Shown: piece after piece, positions 10,231 to 20,018 of the stretch
How the letters are laid out: each line of letters starts with the position of its first letter
How positions within the stretch are numbered: position 1 is the first letter of the stretch
Assembly (NCBI GenBank): GCA_947179485.1
Contig: OX359246.1
Span: forward strand, 23,746,001 to 23,810,000
Origin: Allacma fusca
Lineage: Eukaryota; Arthropoda; Collembola; Symphypleona; Sminthuridae
Reading direction: 5' to 3'
Length of the DNA: 64,000 nt
Notes under the pieces: generated by a model
Told to the model about the DNA's origin: nothing
Databases searched by the model: none
The model's input: the letters and a program-made list of their open reading frames with translations, nothing else
Translations under genes and position numbers: made by a program

Positions 10231-12413
10231 CTATGCCGAGTATACGGACTCGGAGGATTGAGATACTCCCGACTGAGATCTTAACTCAGAAGCCAGTGAC
10301 TTCTGAAGTTTCTTTTTCTGGCGGTTCTTGGCATTTTGACGGGAGGTTCGGCTACTACCGGAACCACTCTGTCCAACTGATTGGTCTGAGGGTGTGCAAG
10401 CTGACAAAGAAATCGACCTTTTCTTTTCCTTACGCCGAGCATTTTGCAATGCGCAGCTACTTTTGCCTGTGGATGAATCTAGTGCGCGTAGCGCTTTCTC
10501 TTTCTGTCTCCTTTTGAATTTCTTTACATATGCCTTGCTGTATTTTTGGCCAGGAGGCAAAGGTGGAACCTGTATTATTATAATGTATTTTGTTTAACAC
10601 TGTGCATCCCCTGGAAAAAGAAGCTAAAATATAAAGCAATTACCACCGAATGTTCTGAAGTGGTAGAAGACCCATTTTGGGCAGGAGACAAAGGCGAAAC
10701 CTGTATCGGTATAATGTATTTTGTTTAACACTGAGCATCCTCTGAAAACAAAGCTATATAAATTAACTATAAATTAATTACCGCAGGATGTTCTGAAGCG
10801 GAATTAGACCCATTGAATGAATACATGGGTCCTACTAAAGTATCATTATTATAATTTGCCGGCAATTGAGCATCATTCGCTGAATAATACGGGGCATCAA
10901 TTGCGGGATATGGTCCGGCTAGCTCTGGTGCTTCACCGAGTATTTGGTCAGGGTCCTATGATACAATTTGAATTTAGGAAAGAACAAATGAAGTATATGA
11001 GGTATAAAAACAAAAACAAGTGATTACTGCAGGCTCTTCTCTGGTCACATAATTCAGAGGCGGGCAAATTCTAGGAAACCCGAAATTCTGCAAGGATTGG
11101 AATTCTCCTAGTGCAGCTCGGGCATCGGCATAGGACACAATTTTATTGAGTTTTTGTCCATGCACTCGTTGAATGGATTTTCGCATTTCGGACGAGCGCC
11201 TGCACTTGCACTCGGGAATTACATCATCACAAGTAAACCATGACTATAAAACCAAATGATCATACATAAATAACAATAATGATTAAATCATAGGAAATAT
11301 AATCTTGTTAGTGACTTATAATTACCAGATCCAGATAGCTGGATGCAAAGCTCGAAGATTTGGTCAGACCCAATGTGGTTTTGCAACACACGGGTCTAGT
11401 TATCAGTATTTGTCCAACACCTTGAAAGACAATGTAGAATCGAATACGAAGCATGAACAATGCGCGAAGGGTTAATAGAAACCGTTTCGACATCATCCAT
11501 GCATCGCATTCTGTTGGATGAATTTGTTTTTCCCCAACAGTTCGAGGTGGAGGAAAGGCGCGCTCAATGTCAATCATTGCAACACGAAGTAGTTGCAGTC
11601 GTTTGACATTGACCAGGCCATATCCAAAAACAATATGAAGTTTATTGGGATGGTTGTCAGTTCCAGTGACAATAAAGTCAATTTCTGGCCACACTAATAT
11701 AATAATGATAATAAACAAATATTAGTTGGGATTAAACTTGAATATAAATTAGTGACGTATATCAAATTTCACTTACACATCTCATTGTAATGAGATGGAG
11801 AAACGTAGTCCGCTGGTAAGTGTGTCAAAACACTACGCTGATGTCCAAACGTCTTAGACATCAGGAATCTCATCCCTGATTCAATCCCACACGGATTCAG
11901 TGGATGCATGTAATCAAGTCCTGACAAATACGACAGGTCACCTGGATGCGGATATTCAACGAGAGCCGCCTCCATATCGGTGCCTGTGCAAGACGAAATA
12001 TGCACATAAAGGCGACCTAGTGTAGTGGAACTCGTAACAGCGGAAAACGAACTCGCGGATTTGAGCTCCGAAGTGCTGTACGGTCCTTCCACTAAATCAA
12101 ACAATTCAAACAATTTATATTACATATTTCGCATGGGACGTAATGATTCGTTGGATCGCAATACAAGTAATTTGTATGGAAATATAAAATTGGTACCATC
12201 ACTAACTAAATTGAGCTTATCATAGTAGACTCCTTTGAAGTCAAGAGTCTTTTCTCCATATTCTTTGAATTGGAGGGTTTTGATGAACCTAGCGAACCGG
12301 TACTTACGCAAAGATTTGATGTCAAAATTCCGATCCGTGAATTTTGTCGCATTAAACTTTTGACTTGTGTCTATCACAAGTGCGGGTACCTCACCGCCCA
12401 ACTCTCGGAACAT
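10231..12413 (-). CDS. seven-exon cargo protein, 524 residues, Rel-like features possible
   Basis: Exons (minus strand) run from the ATG at 12413: 12413-12308, 12091-11777, 11693-11326, 11243-11028, 10955-10782, 10700-10644 and 10569-10231. Each has GT donor and AG acceptor, all six junctions keep phase, and there is no internal stop, so this is very likely an intact expressed gene. An in-frame TAG at 12446-12444 sits just upstream of the chosen Met; the first exon extends to an acceptor at 12561. The middle exons contain an LRIRF.IVF segment, a RPV and a spaced TKSSSF..SYL pattern, preceded by a VFGYGLVNVKRL block. Spacing and pattern faintly resemble the end of a Rel/NF-kB DNA-binding domain, but its RFRY.CEG loop is absent. 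The C-terminal half is low-complexity (Pro/Ser/Asn) and ends in a strongly basic, bipartite-NLS-like region (KKFKRRQ, RRKEKKR, KNRQKKK). Function unknown; a nuclear or DNA-binding role is inferred. Confidence 0.6.
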
Positions 12414-12561
12414 ATCTTCTTTCAGTTCGTTGAAGGTTTTTCCCTACTGTTCGGTAGTGGGTTTTTGAACAGGAAGCAGTACATTCTCAATTTTGAATCT
12501 ACACAAAAACGCATTGACGTTCATGTCAAAGAGTTTTTCATGTTCCCAGAAGGTCCTGTAG

Positions 12562-12701
12562 CTGAAACAAAAAAATCAGAAAAATGTATTTTCATGTATT
12601 AAATAAAGTCATAAGAAATTAAGAGGAAAAGGTAACCGTATATATATGACATATATGAACGTAAAATATGTTAGTATGCTAATGAAACTTATAGTGAGAG
12701 C
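12562..12701. promoter_or_regulatory. probable divergent promoter region
   Basis: About 140 bases separate the minus-strand cargo gene from the plus-strand ATPase start. The stretch holds a TATATATGACATATATG palindrome-like core. The arrangement implies transcription in both directions, but the 3' acceptor at 12562 means an additional small first exon for the minus gene must lie here or beyond. Confidence 0.3.
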
Positions 12702-13346
12702 ATGGACAGTGTGGATTTTGCAATAGCACATCCGTCTACCTGCATTATTGCAGGCGTAACAGGAAGTGGAAAAACCCGCCTGACTTTAGATATAATACGG
12801 AATAGAAACAAAGTGTTTGATAAACCTATACAAAAGGTCCTGTACGTATATTCAGACTTTCAACCATCCTTCTACGAAATTCAGGAAACTGATCCTGACG
12901 TTACTTTTACTAAGCGGTTAGAAGACATTGAATCTGCGCCTAACCCTAGCCTAGTTGTTGTAGACGATCAGATTGATTCTTTGGGGAAAGGACAAGCTCA
13001 TGATATTATTACAAACTTTTTTACAAAACATTCGCATCACCGAGGGGTCTCTATAATAGTGATATTACAAAACCTCTATCATAAAAACCTTCGGGAGCTA
13101 TCCATTAATACGCAGTGGTTGTGTTACTTTGACTCTGCAAGGGACAGATCAATAGTATCGACAATTGCACGTCAGGTTTGTCCCGGAAACGTATCTTTCC
13201 TGGTCGACGCATACAGAAAGGCTGTCATAGGTAAAGAGTATAGCTATATTATACTGGACCTGCACCCGAAGCATAAGAAATACGTTTTCTTTGTGAGAAA
13301 TTCATTATACGCTACCCCTGATACAGAAGTATATGGTCCGAAATAA
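12702..13346 (+). CDS. Polinton FtsK/HerA-type DNA-packaging ATPase
   Basis: This 214-residue intact frame has a Walker A loop GVTGSGKT at residues 18-25 and a Walker B strand LVVVDD at 84-89, followed by a sensor-like VILQN and an arginine-containing SARDRS segment. Length and motif spacing match the A32-like packaging ATPases of Polintons, virophages and adintoviruses, which drive the genome into preformed capsids. It starts at the first ATG after the divergent spacer and is followed closely by the next plus-strand frame. No lesion is visible, which contrasts with the broken capsid gene downstream. Confidence 0.88.
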   Translation: MDSVDFAIAHPSTCIIAGVTGSGKTRLTLDIIRNRNKVFDKPIQKVLYVYSDFQPSFYEIQETDPDVTFTKRLEDIESAPNPSLVVVDDQIDSLGKGQAHDIITNFFTKHSHHRGVSIIVILQNLYHKNLRELSINTQWLCYFDSARDRSIVSTIARQVCPGNVSFLVDAYRKAVIGKEYSYIILDLHPKHKKYVFFVRNSLYATPDTEVYGPK

Positions 13347-13352
13347 TGATAA

Positions 13353-13655
13353 CTAAACTTGCGAAAAACTTTGTTCTTATATACTTTGTGCAAAGCTGAA
13401 AACAAATTATTTACAAAGTTGCTCGTTCAGGCATCGGACTGGCAACTGAGTGCTGTTACAGAATGTCTTGTGAATTTTTCTATATTCAGTAACTCAAGGC
13501 GAACGTGGGTTAGTAGTGTACTGAAGGAAATCAAATCTTCTAAATCATTAAAAACGGCGTTAACTAAAAGAAAGGCTGAAGTTAAAAAAAAATTGTGTAC
13601 TGTGGTTTCTCGAATTCTACAGGACGAATTTGCTAGTGTCATGTTGTATGAATAA
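13353..13655 (+). CDS. small Polinton-associated protein
   Basis: A frame of about 100 residues sits between the ATPase and the next gene. It contains ASDWQLSAVTECLVNFSI followed by a basic stretch (KRKAEVKKKL), a pattern like the small protein often encoded next to Polinton ATPase and capsid genes; the role of that family is not known to me. There is no ATG at the beginning of the frame: the open reading starts after a stop at 13350-13352, and the first plausible start is TTG at 13359. The start may have been lost, or a non-ATG start may be used. The stop is followed two bases later by the next ATG. Confidence 0.5.
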   Translation, partial: LNLRKTLFLYTLCKAENKLFTKLLVQASDWQLSAVTECLVNFSIFSNSRRTWVSSVLKEIKSSKSLKTALTKRKAEVKKKLCTVVSRILQDEFASVMLYE

Positions 13656-13657
13656 TC

Positions 13658-14197
13658 ATGGCGCAAATTTACAAAGTTATCGAACCTCAGCTTTACGAAA
13701 AACTAATGAGCTTATACAAAGATGATAGCAAAAAGACTACTGAGTTAAGCGATGTTTCGGTTACAGAGAATGCGCACACTGATCAGGAAACACTTAATGA
13801 ACCTGTGACAGTGCTATTGACTAATTCGAATGTCACCAAAACTCATACACAGACTGAAGACAAAACATTACCTCGAAAAAGAAAATCTCAAACCCTACAG
13901 TTATGCTGCTGCAGATTTCACAAAGGGGAGAACTATATCTTGGAACCAGAATGGAAAACGTTCGGGAATGATGTGTCCTTTGGCGAGAAGGAAAAAGGTG
14001 ATCAAATAGTTGACCCTTTGGAAATACAATTCAGCGAAAACAGACAAGATCTAAGTACTCCTGGTCCAGACATTGTTGAGAAAACTGGTCGAAAACTACG
14101 TCCGCGAAAGCAAGTTGGCAAAGGGAAAAAGAGAAATAAAAAATGGAAGCGACGAAAGTTGACGAAGAAAGATCGGAAATACAAAAGACGTACTTGA
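13658..14197 (+). CDS. unrecognised Polinton protein with basic C terminus
   Basis: The 179-residue frame begins MAQIYKVIEPQLYEKL two bases after the preceding stop. The N-terminal 25 residues are helix-like; the middle is acidic and Thr/Glu rich; residues 140-179 are very basic (RKLRPRKQVGKGKKRNKK). The tail could bind DNA, but no family can be named. Its last 55 bases overlap the integrase start in another frame, a compact arrangement typical of virus-like elements. Confidence 0.6.
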   Translation: MAQIYKVIEPQLYEKLMSLYKDDSKKTTELSDVSVTENAHTDQETLNEPVTVLLTNSNVTKTHTQTEDKTLPRKRKSQTLQLCCCRFHKGENYILEPEWKTFGNDVSFGEKEKGDQIVDPLEIQFSENRQDLSTPGPDIVEKTGRKLRPRKQVGKGKKRNKKWKRRKLTKKDRKYKRRT

Positions 14198-15057
14198 ATC
14201 AGAAATTATCTGGGTCATTCTCTGGTTTAAGTAGTTTTTTTCAAAACCGTAAAGAGTTTGCAGACAAGGATGAAGTTGCAAAAGAGCTGAGAGCTCTGGA
14301 TACATTTTCATTGCACAAGCAAGCAAGAAAAAAGTTTCCAAGACGGAAAATTATGGTTAATTTTATAAATGAAATTTTCACAGCTGACCTGAAAGATTTG
14401 GCTGGACTTTTCAAGTCAAACAGTGGCAATCACTTTGTTCTGGTTGTGGTTGACACTATCTCTAGAAAAGCGTATACACGCTTGTTGAAAAACAAGAATT
14501 CAGACACGATGATTAAAGCTTTCAAGTCCGTTTTTGCGGAGGCGGGAGTTACACCTGTGTACTTATATACAGATAGGGGAACTGAATTTATGTCAGCTGC
14601 ATTTGGAAAGTTTCTTAATGCCAGTCAAGTACAACTGTATAATATCCATTCGCCTATGAAAGCCAGTATGAGCGAAAGATTTATTAGAACACTTTTTACA
14701 AAGCTTCAACGATACATGACCATAGAGAACACGAAAAGAATTGTTGAAGTACTCCCAGACTTTACAAGAGCATATAATGCTACGAAACACAGATCTATTG
14801 GTATAGCTCCAAATGATGTGACTACTACAAATTCTTATGAGGTGTGGGAGCGCATATACAAGACGTATTTAGAAGAGACAAAAAGACCAAGAAAGCCTCC
14901 AGAGTACTCAGTAGGTGATGTGGTTCGTATTTCTCGGATAAAAATGATATTTGAAAAAGGATATAAGGAATCCTTTTCGAGAGAACTATTTAAAGTTGTT
15001 CAGGTTGTGAATACATACCCGTATACATTCCGATTAGTCGACATGAATTCCGAATAG
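14143..15057 (+). CDS. Polinton integrase (retroviral-type, DDE), C terminus cut by a stop
   Basis: The 304-residue frame has the rve core with catalytic residues D82 (TADLKDL), D144 (YTDRGTEF) and E178 (MSERFIRT), a D-D-33-E spacing. It resembles the F54H12.3-type Polinton integrases. The C-terminal segment YSVGDVVRISR...F.KGY is the usual DNA-binding-type tail. A TAG at 15055-15057 ends the frame; the same frame continues downstream for 17 codons to a TAA at 15109-15111 and includes the FYxxEL motif normally found at this position. The stop is therefore probably a recent nonsense change, or a readthrough site. The catalytic core is complete. The start ATG overlaps the previous gene by 55 bases. 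Confidence 0.9.
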   Translation: MEATKVDEERSEIQKTYLNQKLSGSFSGLSSFFQNRKEFADKDEVAKELRALDTFSLHKQARKKFPRRKIMVNFINEIFTADLKDLAGLFKSNSGNHFVLVVVDTISRKAYTRLLKNKNSDTMIKAFKSVFAEAGVTPVYLYTDRGTEFMSAAFGKFLNASQVQLYNIHSPMKASMSERFIRTLFTKLQRYMTIENTKRIVEVLPDFTRAYNATKHRSIGIAPNDVTTTNSYEVWERIYKTYLEETKRPRKPPEYSVGDVVRISRIKMIFEKGYKESFSRELFKVVQVVNTYPYTFRLVDMNSE

Positions 15058-15177
15058 TTAAATGCGAGTTTTTATGCGCCTGAGCTAAGTCTAGTTAAGA
15101 AGGCGGATTAAAGAGATTTCCATATATATTCGGCGTCATTCACAATTTGTCGTTCGAATTGACAACAGACAATTAAA

Positions 15178-16677
15178 ATGTACCCTCAAAGAAACGCGCG
15201 ATTTGTTCAGCAGGATAATGAACTGGACCACTACATTGTCCTAACAAATTCGAATGATATGTCACAGTCTTCAATTATACATCAGTTGCCCAACCCAATA
15301 CATTGTCCAAGGGGAAAATATGAAGTTGGACTTTTAAAGCTTCGATACAAACCGAGAAAAACAATGCTGGAAAGTCTACGAAGTATACCGCAAGTCGCAA
15401 CGAGCGAACCTCAGCTGCGTCTTACAAGGAAACGACGACGAGTTGTCAAACGGTCTATTCCCATTCACACGTCTGCTTTTCCGATTGGTCCGTTGTACCC
15501 CGGTTACGTACCGCCCGTGGAAACATCTTATCAATTCAAGAAGACGGATGCTAATATTAGCGAATTCATATCTCAATTTAACAAGCAATATGCAGCCCTC
15601 AAAATAAACATGGGCATCGCTTATGTTGAGGGAGCAAACAAAATGATTATCTTTATTAACCCAGAACTTGGCAAGGCGTATGATTACTTGTATCTGTCGA
15701 CTGACTTTGCAAAAGTCTTGGGCTTCACTAGAAAACTGTTCGAATCCGGATCAACAAGTGGGGACTTTATATTGGATCAAACCGAATTTGTCAAAACTCC
15801 GATAAACACAATATTCGACTTCAAATTTTTGAAGGAAACATATTTTTTAAATCGTGTTGGGGTTAAACAACAGCATAACAACCTAATTGTTTTAAAGAAA
15901 CTTAACGATAAAGATTATGTGCAATATTTTGTGAAAGGGAAATCTAAGCTCGAACAGTTCTTGGAGACGATTGTAGACTTTGTCTGGGACAGTGCCTTTC
16001 GATGTTCGATTATTGTCAAGTTAGGAGCAGATGATGATCGCAATCATATAGTTTTCCCTACAAAGATAGCAAATTGCTTAGGGTTTACCGACGACAGGTT
16101 CTACTCGGGAAGTGTTTACGTTTCTAAGGCTCCATTCGACCAAGCTATGTTTAATAAAATTGGAAAGACAGATATTCTGATATATAAAGTTCGTAGATCG
16201 GTACCAATGAACTTGTACATGAAAGATCCTGCGTCGATGGCGCTTCAAGTCGTTTTGCCGCTTTCCCTGGTCAAGTACCTTGGAATATCTCGGAATCATG
16301 TGTATAAGAGCGGTTCGAGGTATGTGGCAAAGCGCGAACTAGTTGAGGAGGAAGAGGAAGATGAATATGAAAAGGAGGAAATCCCGCCTCCTGTACCAAA
16401 GCCAGCTCCCGGTCAGGCAAATCGCCTGCTGGTTCTTTCAAATTTGATTGAGAATCAGACATATGAAGACCGTTGTATCCCTCTACTTAAGGAGCTAAAA
16501 CTAAGCCATGATTATAATTCAGAATGCGAGCACGAATTTTTCCCAGTGTCTTATTTGCCTTTGCACGGCGAGGAGCAAAATCAGATTCGTGTAGATTTTG
16601 CTGACGAATCATTGAGTCCTATTAATTTCGGAGGTACTACATTAGGAGTGACGCTTCACATTCGACCAAAAGTATGA
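15178..16677 (+). CDS. virion-type protein (minor capsid/penton candidate)
   Basis: A single intact 499-residue frame. The N-terminal region contains LPNPIHCPRGKYEVGLL, a strand pattern shared by a family of proteins found next to capsid genes in animal Polintons. Two internal segments (KVLGFTRKLF and NCLGFTDDRFY) look like an internally repeated module. Residues about 385-410 form an acidic EEEEEDEYEKEE linker followed by a proline-rich stretch, and the C terminus closes with INFGGTTLGVTLHIRPK, again family-like. The exact virion role is inferred from position between the integrase and the capsid-like gene. It overlaps the next gene by ATGA. Confidence 0.6.
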   Translation: MYPQRNARFVQQDNELDHYIVLTNSNDMSQSSIIHQLPNPIHCPRGKYEVGLLKLRYKPRKTMLESLRSIPQVATSEPQLRLTRKRRRVVKRSIPIHTSAFPIGPLYPGYVPPVETSYQFKKTDANISEFISQFNKQYAALKINMGIAYVEGANKMIIFINPELGKAYDYLYLSTDFAKVLGFTRKLFESGSTSGDFILDQTEFVKTPINTIFDFKFLKETYFLNRVGVKQQHNNLIVLKKLNDKDYVQYFVKGKSKLEQFLETIVDFVWDSAFRCSIIVKLGADDDRNHIVFPTKIANCLGFTDDRFYSGSVYVSKAPFDQAMFNKIGKTDILIYKVRRSVPMNLYMKDPASMALQVVLPLSLVKYLGISRNHVYKSGSRYVAKRELVEEEEEDEYEKEEIPPPVPKPAPGQANRLLVLSNLIENQTYEDRCIPLLKELKLSHDYNSECEHEFFPVSYLPLHGEEQNQIRVDFADESLSPINFGGTTLGVTLHIRPKV

Positions 16678-16985
16678 GACAGGTCCAGTGTGATGATAAA
16701 GCTTGTGTCCTAGAACCTGGTGGTCAGAACCAAGTTGGAGGAGCAAGTGTAAGCACTAATTTAATGGCGACTGGCGGTCTAAATCCGGAGGCGTCTTCTT
16801 ACCTCATCCCGCTAAAGAGATCAGCTGGTGTGAAGAAAAAGGAGCAAACGGGCAAAGGAAAGATGAAAAGAAGGCGTACAGTTCAAAAACCAGTTCAGTT
16901 GGGATTGGCTGGAGACGAAGAAAGTCACATACGAAAAAGAAGCGCGGACGAACTAAGAAGAAGAATATTATACGCGTGTAGTTAG
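16674..16985 (+). CDS. small basic protein next to the capsid gene
   Basis: The 103-residue frame starts at an ATG that overlaps the stop of the preceding gene (ATGA), so the two are probably cotranscribed. It has a Gly/Asn-rich N-terminal part and several basic clusters (KGKMKRRRTV, HIRKRS, LRRRIL). Position and charge recall small core or maturation proteins that accompany capsid genes in adenovirus-like systems; that is inference only, since no family motif is recognised. Confidence 0.5.
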   Translation: MRQVQCDDKACVLEPGGQNQVGGASVSTNLMATGGLNPEASSYLIPLKRSAGVKKKEQTGKGKMKRRRTVQKPVQLGLAGDEESHIRKRSADELRRRILYACS

Positions 16986-17030
16986 TAGCAGGAAGAAAAC
17001 GAAAGAACCGTCGGTGTGTAAAATAGTCCA

Positions 17031-17830
17031 ATGGATTTAAATAGCGTTTTTGAGAGGGGCTACGGTCTATGAAGGGTCTACAGAGAGCATTCGATCTAAG
17101 TTGGCCACTTTAGACCTACTGCCCACTGATATTTCTACTCAATTGAGTAGCAACTATATCCAGGCATTTCCTCTCGTCTCCATAAAAGAAGATTTCAATC
17201 CTTTGGAATTTCAAATTACTTTGGATACGTCTGGCTATCTGGATCCGCTAGACAGCTTCATATCTCTTACTTGTCGAATTGTAAATCAGGATGGTAGCCT
17301 GTGCGATCCAGCACATGACCTCGTAGCCCCGTGCAACTTAATTTTCCAAACAAAGTTTAGCAATCTAGAAATCTATCTATATGGGCAACTGATATCGGAT
17401 ACGTCTAATTTTTACCCGTGGATTCGATACATGCAACGTCTGTTGAGTGCCAGTCCTCAGGAATAGGCTGGACGACTCAAGCACGAGTTGTGGTATCCGA
17501 ATGAAACACCAGAAGTATTTTAAGAGGGCATGGCAGAAGTCATTGTAACATTTTGGACCAGTTTAACGATCACGGTTTCCAGCAATGGAAGCATTTTTCC
17601 TCCGTGACCATCGCTACCGATCGGCTTATGTCCGAAATGGACTTCTTTGGATGAGCCCATGGGTTTCACATCCCCTGCCTACTAAAATATCTTTCCAGGG
17701 AATTCAACGACCCCGATGTTGTACAAACCAAGGACTACACCATCCGATGTTGACTTTGCTCAGCAAAGTGCCGCTGGTTTTGTGAACTTCGTCCAGCAAT
17801 GTCCATGAATTACTGGCTTCGCCAGTATGA
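17031..17830 (+). pseudogene. major-capsid-like (F54H12.2-type) gene, broken
   Basis: The frame open from about 17050 to 17466 matches the N-terminal part of F54H12.2-like Polinton capsid proteins: LDLLPTD near the start, a LEFQITLDTSGYLDP strand, then APCNLIF, LYGQLISDTSNFYPW and RYMQRLL. The natural ATG is probably at 17031 in another frame, implying a frameshift near 17070. A TAG at 17464 ends the frame; capsid-like coding continues only briefly afterwards (LKHELWYPNE), followed by further stops. The family is usually about 400-450 residues, so most of the jelly-roll region is missing or unreadable. The copy cannot encode a complete capsid protein. The 3' part runs into the start of the next spliced gene. 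Confidence 0.65.
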
Positions 17831-18981
17831 GTACATGTATTGTAAGTACCTGTTTATACATTCTTGAATTAACTAAATGTATGTGTATATTTTTATCAAC
17901 CTTTTTGTGTATATTTTTATCAAGCAACTATTCTTAGATTTTATTTTTTTTGTCCTGCAGTTCCTCAAGACCAGTTTTACCCCGAACTGAATGAGCACTA
18001 TGACATTTTCCGGAGGGTCAATAGTGGTATGGTTCGAGACGGTGGGATTGTACCAGTCTTATTTGCGCCTGGTGACGCAAGGCTAGAAAGACCTTGGACT
18101 GGTACGCTATCCTAGTAATTTTCTTCCCATATATAGCTCTAACCCTTACAAACTTATTAAGCTAACCGAAACAAAATCTTTATTTTCAGATGATGTCCCT
18201 AAAACCTCGAATCAGCCAGCACCTGTCCCATGTCCATTCTTTCAGGAGCCTTGGGTCAGTGATGGGACACATCGTGGTGCCGTTGACGGAAATCTACTTC
18301 AAATTCCGTCTAGCAACGTTTGGCTGACGCCACCGGCCTCACCATCACCAACATTTCAAGATCTTATATTACCCGGAGTCAACCACATGGGACCTCCGGA
18401 AGCGATCATATTTGATAGTGATGATGAAATTGACGGACCTGTTGAAACATTTCAAGGTCGTATATCTACCGGAGTCAACAACATGGGACCTCCGGAAGCG
18501 ATCATACTTGATAGTGATGATGACTTAGACGGGCCTGATGAAACATTTCAAGATCTTATATCTACCGGAGCCAACCACACGGAACCTCCAGAAGTGATCA
18601 TTTTTGATAGTGATGACGGTGACATTGACAAGCCTGTTGAACCACCGAGGTCACCCGAGGTTATAACTCTAGACGAGGATAGTGTCCCCAGAAAATGCGA
18701 TCGAGAACCCGTCAAATGAGAACCCACCAGTTGAGAACCCCCTAGTTGAGAACCCTCCAGTTGAGACATCAACAGTGATTGACTACAACCACGGCATTGA
18801 TTCAACCAACGAGGATCTGTCACTCGAAGACGCCTTTGCGTTCCTCGAGGAATTGGATTTTGTCGAATTGGACCAGATTACCAACGTTCAAAGTGTTCTA
18901 CAAGATATCAGAAAAGAAAAGCAGGCTGATATCGAGCTCATCATCGAAAACCAGTTAAATAATTATGAAAATCTTAATTGA
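17799..18981 (+). CDS. spliced cargo protein with tandem SUMO-interaction-like motifs
   Basis: Exons are supported at 17799-17840, 17961-18107 and 18190-18719, with GT-AG introns (GTAAGT donor at 17841; CTGCAG and TTTCAG acceptors). The third exon encodes three 32-residue repeats, each with a hydrophobic core followed by acids: AIIFDSDDEID, AIILDSDDDLD, VIIFDSDDGDID, then a fourth, VITLDEDS. This hydrophobic-plus-acidic layout is that of SUMO-interacting motifs; poly-SIM proteins bind SUMO chains. After the fourth motif the frame ends, while a second frame (18682-18981) continues with VENP repeats and a helical acidic C terminus (SLEDAFAFLEELDFVELDQ). A one-base change in the CCCC run at 18686-18689 would separate the two. 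No homologue is recognised. It follows the capsid gene and is probably host-derived cargo. Confidence 0.5.
18349..18636 (+). repeat. three 96-bp coding tandem repeats
   Basis: Units at 18349-18444, 18445-18540 and 18541-18636, each beginning ACATTTCAAG. All keep frame (32 codons). Differences between copies spare the acidic-hydrophobic motif. Confidence 0.88.
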
Positions 18982-19129
18982 TTAAATTCATAATCTCAGG
19001 TTTGTATAAATTATTTTTCTAAAGTATTAAACTGAATTATGTAAGTAATATTTCTAACTTGCACTTATTATTTATCATGTGCATACACCCCTCCCATTCA
19101 GCAAAAATCCAATGTATTCGGTATATCTG

Positions 19130-19710
19130 TAGACACCTCTCCACAGTGCACAATAAATCCTACGGAGTTATACTCCACTATGTTCATTAAGTCCTCAGGA
19201 AACCCTTCCACTTTGTGCAATTAGTCTCTTCGAGTCCCACCTCATTTGAAGAGAGTCCCAAAAAGACACTTGCACGGTGCGGAATAGGTTTCTACAAAAG
19301 GCTCTCTGAACTCGGTGGAGGTTTTCTCCAAGAGATTCCTGCGCTGTGCGGAATAAGTAAAAAAGATAATTTTGTCGGAGATAAAATTTGCATCCAGTAT
19401 TCCACATATGCAAGTCTAAAGCATGAGCATTATTACATGAATCTAACTAAGACAGTAAGTTTTTGGACACCTCTCCACCGTGCACAATAAATCCTGCGGA
19501 GTTCTACTCCTCTATGTTCATTAAGTCCTCAGGAAACCCTTCCACTTTGTGCAATTAGTCTCTTCGAGTACCACTTCATTTGAAGCGAGTCCCAAACAGA
19601 CACTTGCACGGTGCGGAATAGGTTTCTACAAAAGGCTCTCTGAACTCGGTGGAGGTTTTCTCCAAGAGATTCCTGCGCTGTGCGGAATAAGTGAAAAGGA
19701 TAATTTCATT
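19130..19710. repeat. two-copy tandem repeat, about 333-bp period, with sub-repeats
   Basis: The segment from about 19130 (GACACCTCTCCAC) to 19375 recurs at 19463-19708 with about 95 percent identity. Within each copy, GTGCRSAATA-type motifs recur every 60 bases or so (TGCACAATAAATCC, TGCAATTAGTCT, TGCGGAATAGG, TGCGGAATAAG). Both strands are largely open here, but a coding role is unproven. Confidence 0.8.
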
Positions 19711-19799
19711 GGATTTAAATTTGCAACATTGATGCTACAATTCCGAGCTATGCAAGTACATTCTAGTTACAAAGAATATGCAGCTGAATACATGTAAAA

Positions 19800-20018
19800 A
19801 GAGATAGGATAGAACAAAAGGACCAACGTATATATCACTGAAACTAAATAATGAATTATTCCCTTACTTCATTTCCGGTAGGCTGTCCATGACGAATCCT
19901 TTAGATGAACTAGGAGTATTCGCTAAATAGGAACGAGTAATATACATTTACATACATTTTGCATAAATCTAAATCTAATCCGGAAAACAAAAAAAGCCCT
20001 GGGTGGAAGGTCAAAATG
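19800..20018. other. spacer in the right half of the Polinton
   Basis: No exon or repeat with definable ends. Confidence 0.35.

Noticed and set aside
19195-19800. Open frames on both strands across the 333-bp repeats
   Set aside because: Frames arise from the repeat; no splice sites or family motif support a gene.
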